Below, piece after piece: positions 1 to 5,033 of a DNA stretch of 5,068 nucleotides (positions within the stretch are counted from its first letter, which is position 1; every line of letters begins with the position of its first letter). Under the pieces are notes generated by a model that worked only from the letters and a program-made list of their open reading frames with translations, was not told where the DNA came from and searched no databases. The DNA is taken from contig DYRX01000293.1 of the NCBI GenBank assembly GCA_020718525.1, positions 1-5,068 on the forward strand. The letters run 5' to 3'. A program made the position numbers and the translations under genes. This stretch comes from Victivallis vadensis (GTDB lineage Bacteria > Verrucomicrobiota > Lentisphaeria > Victivallales > GWF2-50-93).

Positions 1-637
1 TTGGTTGGTTGAGACCTGTAATCGGATTGAAACCTTTTATGGAGCAGTACTGGTAGTTTGTCTTTGAAGGGGAAGAGAAATTTTTCAAAGAAAAATTGAA
101 GACTGGAGACGAGGTACAGTCGTTATAATGATAGTAAAGTCCCTGATATGAGTTGTAGCTCTGTCCATTGCCAGTGTCATTCTGCGCGTTGTATTTCCAT
201 CCAGATCCGGAGCTGACGCGCTTGAGATACGATGACGGACAGACAAATATGCCTCCTGATGCATAATAATAAAGGTCTGTAATCTCAGCACCGGATGTTT
301 TTTTTGCCTTGCTGTTAGTGTAATCTGACAGCATGTATTCCAAATATGTTCCTGACGGCGCCCTCTTCCAAACACTAGTCTCACTGTAGTACGGCATAGA
401 TTCATTATAATCTCCGGCGTATGAAAGCATTGCCAGCCCGATTTGCTTCACATTTGCCTGGCATATAGCCATCTTAGCGCTTTCTCTTGCTTCTTTTAGA
501 GCAGGCAGAAGCATTGCAGCCAATATCGCTATTATTGCAATCACGACGAGGAGCTCGATGAGCGTGAACGCTCCCGACATGGTCTCGCGCTCATGTTTCG
601 GGCAGAACCGATCTTCTTTCAAGGATTTTTTGCTCAT
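1..637 (-). CDS. Prepilin-like protein with type II/IV N-terminal methylation motif (partial, 3' end off window)
   Basis: Open from the ATG at 637-635 to the window edge without a stop, giving 212 codons. Residues 1-23 form a basic, polar leader. Residues 24-47 are the class III prepilin segment FTLIELLVVIAIIAILAAML followed by LPAL, with Glu28 at mature position +5. A charged helix follows (KEARESAKMAICQANVKQIG, 48-67), then SYAGDYNESMP. A VCPS motif at 132-135 and Tyr-rich stretches (YYY at 123-125, YYHY at 168-171) match the large family of prepilin-like proteins abundant in Lentisphaerota and planctomycetes. Such proteins are exported, cleaved by prepilin peptidase and either assembled into pseudopili or displayed on the surface; the role of this family is poorly known. 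The residue before the cleavage point is Ala23, not the usual Gly. The start overlaps the lacI-type stop as ATGA, and purine-rich AAGGGCAAAGGCAA lies just before it. Met20 is an alternative start but would leave a very short leader. The family call is firm, the function is not. Confidence 0.88.
   Translation of the reverse strand, partial: MSKKSLKEDRFCPKHERETMSGAFTLIELLVVIAIIAILAAMLLPALKEARESAKMAICQANVKQIGLAMLSYAGDYNESMPYYSETSVWKRAPSGTYLEYMLSDYTNSKAKKTSGAEITDLYYYASGGIFVCPSSYLKRVSSGSGWKYNAQNDTGNGQSYNSYQGLYYHYNDCTSSPVFNFSLKNFSSPSKTNYQYCSIKGFNPITGLNQP
562..575. promoter_or_regulatory. Possible second operator inside the prepilin gene
   Basis: The minus strand reads GGGAGCGTTCAC, which differs by one base from the GTGAGCGTTCAC operator core at the lacI promoter; GAGCGTTCACG is an exact 11-base match. 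It encodes the Gly-Ala-Phe-Thr-Leu residues of the prepilin motif, so coding constraint could produce it by chance. An auxiliary intragenic operator about 1.2 kb downstream of the main one, as lacO2 is inside lacZ, is possible but unproven. Confidence 0.3.
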
Positions 638-1689
638 TTGCCTTTGCCCTTCAGGGTTTCTCTCGAAGTCGAATCTCTTACATAAAGCCTGGGGCTTATC
701 CGGACATGTCTGACTTTTGACGAAGATGAGGAATTCAGCCTCTGGGTGAGGATGTCAATTGCGAATCTCGCAATGTCTGAGCTTTCAACTGAGGCGCTCG
801 TGAGGGTCATGTTGGCTACCGAGGCGAGTCGGATGTTGTCGAATCCCGCGACCAGGACATCGTCAGGCACTTTTATTCCAGAATGGCGGAGGGCGTTGAT
901 CACAACTAGAGCCAGGATGTCGTCGTAGGCAAGAATCGCGTCTGGCGCATTGTCTTTCCGCTTGAAAAGGGAGGCGACGATCCGGATTACATCCTTCTCC
1001 ATTTCCTCCCAGCCCTCGGAATAGTCAATTGATTCTGTCTTTGTGTAGTCAAGACCAAGTTTCTTTGCGGTGGAAAGATATGCTTCATGGCGTTCTAGAT
1101 GTGTCCAGTCCTGACCGGAAATCGTAAGGAACGCAACCTTCTTTGCCCCTGCGGAATGCAGATGCTCCATGATCATTCTTATTCCGTCGGAATCCGCACC
1201 CATGACTGTGTCGCATTCGAGCTTTTCCCTGAATTTGAGGGAGACAATCGGAATCTTCGCGTTGATCATGTTGATCTGTCGGACGCTTTCGTCGCTTTCG
1301 CAGGGGGTGATGATTATTCCGTCAACCTGACCTGACGCCATTCTTAGAAGAAGCTTCTGCTGAAGTTCTGCGTCGTTGTGGGTCAGGGCGATGTGTGTGG
1401 AAAATCCGACTGCGCGGGCGGATTTCTCTATGACTCCGACCAGCTCGGAAATATAGGGGTTGAGGACGTCCGGCATGATCACGCCGATGCATTCCGTAGT
1501 CCCTTTGGCAAGGCCTCTGGCATTCATGTTCGGAACATAATGAAGTCTCTTGGCGGTGTCGAATATCCGCTGGCGAGTCTCGCTGTTTATGTCTGTGTTT
1601 CCATTGAACGCCCTGGAAACTGTGCCCCTCGAAACGCCTGCGGCGCTGGCGATGTCGTATATTGTCACTTTCGAAGCTTTTCTAGCCAT
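634..1689 (-). CDS. LacI/GalR-family transcriptional regulator
   Basis: A 351-residue DNA-binding repressor of normal family length. The LacI helix-turn-helix lies at residues 8-30 (VTIYDIASAAGVSRGTVSRA, then FNG), with Arg21, Gly22 and Arg26 at the positions that contact operator bases. The hinge region YVPNMNARGLAKG (51-63) carries the conserved hinge leucine. From IGVIMPDVLNPY (68-79) onward it is a periplasmic-binding-protein-like sensor domain, with VDGIIITP (122-129), DAILAYDD (250-257), and VPDDVLVAGFDN (274-285). The effector is probably a sugar, but nothing here identifies it. The frame stays open upstream to 1758, but that ATG falls inside the promoter. GGAGG at 1699-1703 is 9 bases from the ATG at 1689, so that start is chosen; the ATG at 1695 is only 3 bases away. 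An operator-like palindrome next to its promoter suggests autoregulation. The gene overlaps the prepilin gene by four bases, so the two are co-transcribed and probably translationally coupled. Confidence 0.95.
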   Translation of the reverse strand: MARKASKVTIYDIASAAGVSRGTVSRAFNGNTDINSETRQRIFDTAKRLHYVPNMNARGLAKGTTECIGVIMPDVLNPYISELVGVIEKSARAVGFSTHIALTHNDAELQQKLLLRMASGQVDGIIITPCESDESVRQINMINAKIPIVSLKFREKLECDTVMGADSDGIRMIMEHLHSAGAKKVAFLTISGQDWTHLERHEAYLSTAKKLGLDYTKTESIDYSEGWEEMEKDVIRIVASLFKRKDNAPDAILAYDDILALVVINALRHSGIKVPDDVLVAGFDNIRLASVANMTLTSASVESSDIARFAIDILTQRLNSSSSSKVRHVRISPRLYVRDSTSRETLKGKGK

Positions 1690-1698
1690 GGTCATCAG

Positions 1699-1703
1699 CC
1701 TCC
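1699..1703 (-). promoter_or_regulatory. Ribosome binding site that sets the lacI-type start
   Basis: GGAGG on the minus strand lies 9 bases before the ATG at 1689-1687 and 3 bases before the ATG at 1695-1693. This spacing favours the protein starting MARKASKVT. Longer versions starting at 1758 or 1734 have no such site, and the 1758 start precedes the predicted transcription start. Confidence 0.8.
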
Positions 1704-1746
1704 AAAATCTTTGAAGTCGGGCGCAACAAAACATCGTTCTGACACC

Positions 1747-1775
1747 ATTATAACACATGCGGCTGGAAAATTCAA
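1747..1775 (-). promoter_or_regulatory. Sigma-70-type promoter of the lacI-prepilin unit
   Basis: On the minus strand the -35 is TTGAAT (1770-1775) and the -10 is a perfect TATAAT (1747-1752), separated by 17 bases. TGT immediately precedes the -10, making an extended -10. The expected transcription start is near 1740, leaving a leader of about 50 bases before the ATG at 1689. This is the strongest-looking promoter in the window. Confidence 0.82.
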
Positions 1776-1793
1776 CCGTGAGCGTTCACGATT
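1774..1793. promoter_or_regulatory. LacI-type operator palindrome overlapping the -35 region
   Basis: The plus strand reads AACCGTGAGCGTTCACGATT. The core CGTGAGC/GTTCACG (1777-1790) is an inverted repeat with one mismatch in seven pairs and a central CG step, as in LacI/GalR-family operators. It closely resembles the ideal lac operator core GTGAGCGCTCAC. The palindrome touches the -35 box, a position from which a bound repressor would block RNA polymerase. Autoregulation by the downstream LacI-type protein is inferred, not shown. Confidence 0.72.
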
Positions 1794-1835
1794 TTAAAGA
1801 AATTTCCTTCTCTTGTTCGCCTGAGTGTCCCGGGT

Positions 1836-1856
1836 CAAAATAATTTCATTATTTTG
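1836..1856. repeat. AT-only inverted repeat between the TPR gene and the lacI-type gene
   Basis: CAAAATAAT, a TTC spacer, then ATTATTTTG form a perfect 9-bp inverted repeat with a 3-base loop. It lies 17 bases past the stop of the TPR gene. The stem has one G-C pair and no T-run follows it on the minus strand, so it is a poor intrinsic terminator. It directly adjoins a copy of the TGAAAAACTATA motif that forms the ends of the palindromic element at 4951-5010. Confidence 0.6.
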
Positions 1857-1870
1857 CTGAAAAACTATAG
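1848..1870. repeat. Partial copy of the 4951-5010 palindromic element's right end
   Basis: This stretch contains TGAAAAACTATA, identical to 4998-5009. The bases just before it also match: TTATTTT, then a C two bases later, with a one-base gap. No left-hand TATAGTTTTTCA arm is found here, so it would be a half copy or a solo motif. It starts three bases past the stop codon of the TPR gene. Confidence 0.45.
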
Positions 1871-1872
1871 CG

Positions 1873-3843
1873 TTAATTCTTTTTGGACTGCATTATCTGC
1901 TCGATTCTCTTTTGGATTTCCGCGGACTCGGCGGATTTTCCTAGCGAAGATTTGACGAAGGCGAGATTTGAAAGAGTCTGGATGTTTTCCGGATCGAGTT
2001 TCAGCGCCGCGGCGAAGAAGTTTTCCGCCGATGGAAAATCGTCCATGGAAGCCGCAATAGTTCCGCTGTTGTTGAGAGCGCTCTTGTGGTATGGCTCGAT
2101 GCGGATGCACTCCCTGTAAAGCTCGAGAGCTTTGTCTGGTTTTCCCGCATTCTGTAAAAATAGCGCGAAGTTGAACAGGAGCAATGGGCTGGGCTTTCCC
2201 TTTTTCATCGCCTTGTCAAAATAGGTTTCAGCACGATCCAAATTGCCCTTGGCGGAATCGAGAATTGCCAAGTTCATGGGGGCGTTTGAATCGTGCGGAT
2301 CGCAGGCTTCTGCCGAGATAAAATGATCTTCGGCTTCTTCAAGCTTTCCCTGCCTCATTGCCACTGTTCCAAGGAGATTGTGGTTGCGCGAATGTCCCGG
2401 CAAAATCGCCATGGACTCTTTGACAAGCTTGGTTCCCTCTTCAACGCGCCCTTTTTTGATCAGAGCTTCTCCTATCACGCTTTTTGCTTCCGCGTCCTCC
2501 TTTGCCTTGTTGGAGGAAGCCGGAAAAAAAACAAAAATAGAGGCGAGCGCAAAGGCGCCTAGATGGACTACTATTGAACTTCGTCTTTGCCTCAGGAGGA
2601 GGAAGAAGTCTGACACGAAGAAAGATGCCAGAGCGAAAGACGCGGGCAATGCCGAGAAGCGATATCTAGCGCTCGCCACAAAAATTGTCTGGGCAATCCA
2701 ATACGATACGAAGAGCAGTATGAAAAATCTGTATTGCCCAATTTCTTTGCCGCGCATGAAGATCAGGGAAAAGAAGCCGGCGAGCGAAAGCCACATGAGT
2801 AGATGTGGAGAAAACGCGAACGCCCTCTGCAAAGGCGTGTGGCTCCTGCAGATGGAATAATCCGCTCCCGAAATGAGATCTTCTCCGTTCCAGGCAAGGA
2901 GATTTTTCCTGAGAAGAAGCGCCAGCCAGGAAAAAGGCTTTGTGCCAATGAATTCATAAGATTTTGACAAAAAGTGGAAATCTTTGCCGCGAGCCGTGGC
3001 CGAAGACTCCGCTTCACGATGAACTTTGTCCCAGTCTGGTCCAGGTCTCAAATAGCATGTCCCGTCCGAGTCCGGATTGTTTCCAAGATAGAAATTGAAC
3101 GCTCCGTTTTCCTGGATTGAAAAGCTTGCCGAAACAAAAACGCGGTTGTAAATCATGACAGTTCCGGCGACTGCAATTATTGGAGCAGTGAAGACTGCGA
3201 ATTTCGCAAATTTTCCTGGCGCATTTTTCCGGAAGGAATCAATGAGAATATAGATAGAGACAAATCCGGCGAAGAGAGCCGAGAGCGGATGGGTGACAAT
3301 GCAAAGGGATGATAAGATGGACGCGATTAGAAGAGTGACTTTTGCCCGCGTCGGCGAAGCGCAGGACTCGGAGTCGTAGAGGGCGGCGATCGCCATCATG
3401 AGAAGGGAGAAAAGAAGGCTTTCGCTGAAATATTCGCACTGATAGTAGATTGCAGGCGGATAGACTGCGGCTGAAATTGAAAAGAACGTGGCTGAGATCG
3501 GTGATACCAGCTTTCTTGAAAACATAAGCATTATGAGAGGGACAGAGGAAAAGAGGCAAATGGAGCTTTGCGCCATTCTCATCCAGAAATGGCTGTCATT
3601 GGAGAGATGCCCAAGCAGTGCGAGAAAATACGGATAGAGAGGGGCGTGTATCTGGGGCGAATCCCATAAGAATTTTCCTGCCAATATTTCTTTCGCCCTT
3701 GCTCGATATTCCTCAATGTCGGGACCAAGCGGAGTGTCGAAGAGGGGGAAGTCGGAATACTGGATCAGATAGACGGCGCGCAGAGCCAGTCCTGCCGCCA
3801 GGAATGAAATCATGGCAATGGAGGGATATCTTTCCGCTTTCAT
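1873..3843 (-). CDS. Polytopic GT-C-type membrane glycosyltransferase-like protein with C-terminal TPR domain
   Basis: A 656-residue protein in two parts. Residues 1-440 are very hydrophobic, with about eleven to thirteen membrane segments (for example 8-28, 112-130, 168-202, 212-232, 371-390, 396-417 and 423-441). After the first segment, the outer loop carries PLGPDIEEYRARAKEILAGK (38-57) then HAPLYPYFLALL (66-77). This acidic-then-PxYP layout is typical of the GT39/ArnT/PMT_2 group, which transfers sugars from polyprenyl-phosphate donors outside the membrane; Asp42 is the candidate catalytic residue. FNFYLGNNPDSDG (249-261) and ARYRFSALP (392-400) are further family-like motifs. Residues about 453-652 form six TPR units, e.g. 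GKLEEAEDHFISAEACDP (499-516), likely a protein-binding scaffold. The start at 3843 is backed by GGAGGAG eight bases upstream. No neighbour reveals the acceptor. It follows rpsD closely but lies beyond that gene's terminator. Enzymatic activity is inferred from fold-level features. Confidence 0.82.
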   Translation of the reverse strand: MKAERYPSIAMISFLAAGLALRAVYLIQYSDFPLFDTPLGPDIEEYRARAKEILAGKFLWDSPQIHAPLYPYFLALLGHLSNDSHFWMRMAQSSICLFSSVPLIMLMFSRKLVSPISATFFSISAAVYPPAIYYQCEYFSESLLFSLLMMAIAALYDSESCASPTRAKVTLLIASILSSLCIVTHPLSALFAGFVSIYILIDSFRKNAPGKFAKFAVFTAPIIAVAGTVMIYNRVFVSASFSIQENGAFNFYLGNNPDSDGTCYLRPGPDWDKVHREAESSATARGKDFHFLSKSYEFIGTKPFSWLALLLRKNLLAWNGEDLISGADYSICRSHTPLQRAFAFSPHLLMWLSLAGFFSLIFMRGKEIGQYRFFILLFVSYWIAQTIFVASARYRFSALPASFALASFFVSDFFLLLRQRRSSIVVHLGAFALASIFVFFPASSNKAKEDAEAKSVIGEALIKKGRVEEGTKLVKESMAILPGHSRNHNLLGTVAMRQGKLEEAEDHFISAEACDPHDSNAPMNLAILDSAKGNLDRAETYFDKAMKKGKPSPLLLFNFALFLQNAGKPDKALELYRECIRIEPYHKSALNNSGTIAASMDDFPSAENFFAAALKLDPENIQTLSNLAFVKSSLGKSAESAEIQKRIEQIMQSKKN

Positions 3844-3851
3844 CCGGCGGG

Positions 3852-3858
3852 CTCCTCC
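3852..3858 (-). promoter_or_regulatory. Ribosome binding site of the GT-C/TPR gene
   Basis: GGAGGAG on the minus strand ends 8 bases before the ATG at 3843-3841. It supports this start and lies about ten bases after the T-run of the rpsD terminator. No convincing promoter was found between the terminator and this site, so the gene must be read through from rpsD or use an unrecognised promoter inside the rpsD 3' end. Confidence 0.75.
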
Positions 3859-3868
3859 GTGAAAAGAT

Positions 3869-3905
3869 AAAAAAAAGGATCGGAGAATTTTTCCTTCTCC
3901 GATCC
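3869..3905 (-). terminator. Rho-independent terminator of rpsD
   Basis: On the minus strand a perfect 11-bp stem (GGATCGGAGAA with TTCTCCGATCC) closes a 7-base loop and is followed at once by eight T. It begins 13 bases past the rpsD stop codon. On the plus strand no T-run follows, so it works for leftward transcription only. It lies within the 75-base gap to the next gene. Confidence 0.93.
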
Positions 3906-3918
3906 AGAAACGCGAAGA

Positions 3919-4518
3919 TCAGCGAGCGTAGTACTCGATGACTTTCATGACTTCGATAGCGCATGGGACTTCGCCAGCGACCGGCATCCTGAGCACGGTT
4001 ATCTTGCAGTTGTCTCTGTCAATCTCCATGTATGGCGGAACTTCCGCGCTCAGCCCCTTCACTGTCTGGACGATGGAGGGAGACTTCTGCGCTTCAATCG
4101 TCAACTGCATGCCAGGTCTGACGATGAAGGAGCCTTTGTTGACGACTCGTCCATTGACCTTCACATGCCTGTGGGTTACGAACTGCTTGGCGGCGAAAAT
4201 CGTCGGAGCGAATCCTGCTCTGAAGATTACCGAGGTGAGCCTGAATTCGAGCGAATTCAGAAGCTTTTCGTCAGTCTGAGACTTCCCCTTTTTCGCCTTT
4301 TCGTAGGCGATTTTGAGCTGTTTCTCGCTGATGCAGTAGTAGGTCTTCAGCTTCTGCTTCTCTAGGAGAAGGTCTCCGTAGGTGGAAAGCTTTTTCTGCT
4401 TGTTTTTGCCGTGCTGTCCGGCGGGATAAGCCCTATCCCTGTTTGCAGGGCATTTAGGCATGCCCCAGATACAGCTTCCGATTCTTCTGCACAACTTGTG
4501 CTTTGCTCGAACTTGCAT
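3919..4518 (-). CDS. rpsD: 30S ribosomal protein S4
   Basis: A 199-residue primary 16S rRNA-binding protein that nucleates assembly of the 30S body; E. coli S4 has 206 residues. The S4 N-terminal domain is recognised by KLCRRIG (8-14), YPAGQHG (31-37) and YGDLLLEKQKLKTYY (47-61). The S4 RNA-binding domain follows at about 92-155, with GFAPTIFAAKQFVTHRHVKV (102-121) then NGRVVN (122-127). The C-terminal VIEYYAR matches the usual VxEFYSR ending. Cys10, Cys16 and Cys23 recall the zinc-binding cysteines of Thermus S4, but the spacing is shorter and only three are in this stretch, so zinc binding is uncertain. The start has GAGG four bases upstream. The gene is not in an alpha operon: it stands alone between tRNA-Gln and the TPR gene, with its own promoter and terminator, which may reflect lineage-specific rearrangement. 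Confidence 0.98.
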   Translation of the reverse strand: MQVRAKHKLCRRIGSCIWGMPKCPANRDRAYPAGQHGKNKQKKLSTYGDLLLEKQKLKTYYCISEKQLKIAYEKAKKGKSQTDEKLLNSLEFRLTSVIFRAGFAPTIFAAKQFVTHRHVKVNGRVVNKGSFIVRPGMQLTIEAQKSPSIVQTVKGLSAEVPPYMEIDRDNCKITVLRMPVAGEVPCAIEVMKVIEYYAR

Positions 4519-4556
4519 TGATCCTCTTCCTTAAAAAGTGGTTTTTTTATGATCGG

Positions 4557-4585
4557 AGCAGGTGTCAAGCCTTTTGGGACCTGCT
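4557..4585 (-). promoter_or_regulatory. Hairpin in the predicted rpsD leader
   Basis: AGCAGGT and ACCTGCT form a perfect 7-bp stem closing a 15-base loop that could pair further through GG and CC. It would lie in the 5' leader of rpsD mRNA, about 40 bases ahead of the start codon. S4 represses its own synthesis by binding leader RNA in some bacteria, so a regulatory role is possible. The structure is not recognised as a known leader class. Confidence 0.3.
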
Positions 4586-4607
4586 TCGATTTGCGAACGA
4601 ACTGGCG

Positions 4608-4635
4608 AAGATACACGCAAAGTCAGATATTTCAA
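4608..4635 (-). promoter_or_regulatory. Probable rpsD promoter
   Basis: TTGAAA (4630-4635) and TATCTT (4608-4613) on the minus strand are separated by 16 bases. They are the same two hexamers with the same spacing as the promoter in front of tRNA-Gln. The start would be near 4601, giving a leader of about 83 bases. The agreement between two independent highly expressed genes raises confidence in both. Confidence 0.6.
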
Positions 4636-4696
4636 GTTTCTGTTGATAAATATTTGTCGTATTCAGTGGAGCATGGCAGGAGCATGCGCATAGAAA

Positions 4697-4723
4697 CCCA
4701 AAATCGGAGTCGGCGACATTCCG
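4697..4723 (-). terminator. Possible weak terminator after tRNA-Gln
   Basis: On the minus strand CGGA-AT-GTC, GCC loop, GAC-TCCG forms a seven-pair stem with a two-base bulge, followed by ATTTTGGGTTT. The T-run is interrupted, so termination may be partial and some rpsD transcript could start at the tRNA promoter. Confidence 0.35.
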
Positions 4724-4760
4724 GCCGTGAATTCAATGTAGTCTGCTTAATACTTACTCA

Positions 4761-4834
4761 TGGCTACCCCGCCAGGATTCGAACCTAGACTAAATGGACC
4801 AAAACCACTTGTGCTACCATTACACCACGGGGTA
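4761..4834 (-). tRNA. tRNA-Gln (anticodon UUG)
   Basis: A complete 74-base cloverleaf including encoded CCA. The acceptor stem is TACCCCG with CGGGGTA, the D stem GTG/CAC has a TAATGGTAG loop, and the anticodon stem AGTGG/CCATT holds the loop TTTTGGT, so the anticodon is TTG and reads CAA. The T arm is CTAGG-TTCGAAT-CCTGG and the discriminator is G73. The weak first pair U1-A72 is characteristic of tRNA-Gln. It is transcribed from its own promoter about 24 bases upstream and lies 242 bases ahead of rpsD in the same direction. Confidence 0.97.
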
Positions 4835-4864
4835 AAGAAATATGGTGCCCGAAACGAGCCGCCT

Positions 4865-4892
4865 AAGATATACCAGATTGGATTTCTTTCAA
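4865..4892 (-). promoter_or_regulatory. tRNA-Gln promoter
   Basis: TTGAAA (4887-4892) and TATCTT (4865-4870) on the minus strand are separated by 16 bases. A GC-rich discriminator AGGCGGC follows, as is usual for stable-RNA promoters under stringent control. Transcription would start near 4858, leaving a 24-base 5' leader for RNase P to remove. Confidence 0.7.
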
Positions 4893-4950
4893 ATTTGTTT
4901 CGCATCTTTCCTCGCTTATTTTGAAGAAGATTGCATTGGGCGCAAGCAGG

Positions 4951-5010
4951 ATATAGTTTTTCATTTTAATAAATTCAAATTGTGAATTTATTTTCCTTGA
5001 AAAACTATAT
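4951..5010. repeat. 60-bp MITE-like palindromic element
   Basis: The ends ATATAGTTTTTCA (4951-4963) and TGAAAAACTATAT (4998-5010) are perfect 13-bp inverted repeats. Inside them AATAAATTCA (4968-4977) and TGAATTTATT (4983-4992) form a second perfect 10-bp inverted repeat around a 5-base loop. CAGG precedes (4947-4950) and follows (5011-5014) the element, which could be a 4-bp target duplication. A second, partial copy of the right end occurs at 1848-1870. It could be a small non-autonomous mobile element or a structured RNA signal; no transposase is in the window. Confidence 0.55.
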
Positions 5011-5033
5011 CAGGAATCAGTCGCTGATTCCTG
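5011..5033. repeat. Perfect 10-bp hairpin next to the palindromic element
   Basis: CAGGAATCAG and CTGATTCCTG flank a TCG loop with no mismatch. On the minus strand it is followed after six bases by TTTTT, so it could serve as a weak terminator for a leftward gene ending beyond the right edge. It abuts the 4951-5010 element without any gap. Confidence 0.6.

Noticed and set aside
85..405. A 106-codon open frame on the minus strand
   Set aside because: It lies in a different frame within the prepilin gene, whose own frame shows clear family motifs from 637 to the edge. The protein resembles nothing.
1695..1758. Upstream ATG codons that would extend the LacI-type protein by up to 23 residues
   Set aside because: The 1758 ATG lies in the promoter, the extension has no family similarity, and GGAGG is best placed for 1689.
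1378..1797. A 139-codon plus-strand frame opposite the LacI-type gene
   Set aside because: It is antisense to well-conserved LacI coding sequence and extends over that gene's promoter, with no family features of its own.
1836..1856. AT-rich hairpin as intrinsic terminator of the TPR gene
   Set aside because: The stem is almost all A-T and has no following T-run on the minus strand, so termination cannot be supported. It is kept only as an inverted repeat.
2378..2860. A 160-codon plus-strand frame opposite the GT-C/TPR gene
   Set aside because: Antisense shadow of a gene with clear membrane and TPR patterns; it is rich in Lys/Arg as expected from reverse reading.
4551..4558. GATCGGAG shared between the rpsD leader and the rpsD terminator arm
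   Set aside because: Only eight bases; pairing between leader and terminator 650 bases away could be imagined, but there is no supporting structure.
4563..4568. A perfect TTGACA -35 hexamer on the minus strand ahead of rpsD
   Set aside because: At 16-18 bases downstream there is only an A-run and CC, with no acceptable -10. The T in the usual first position is missing.
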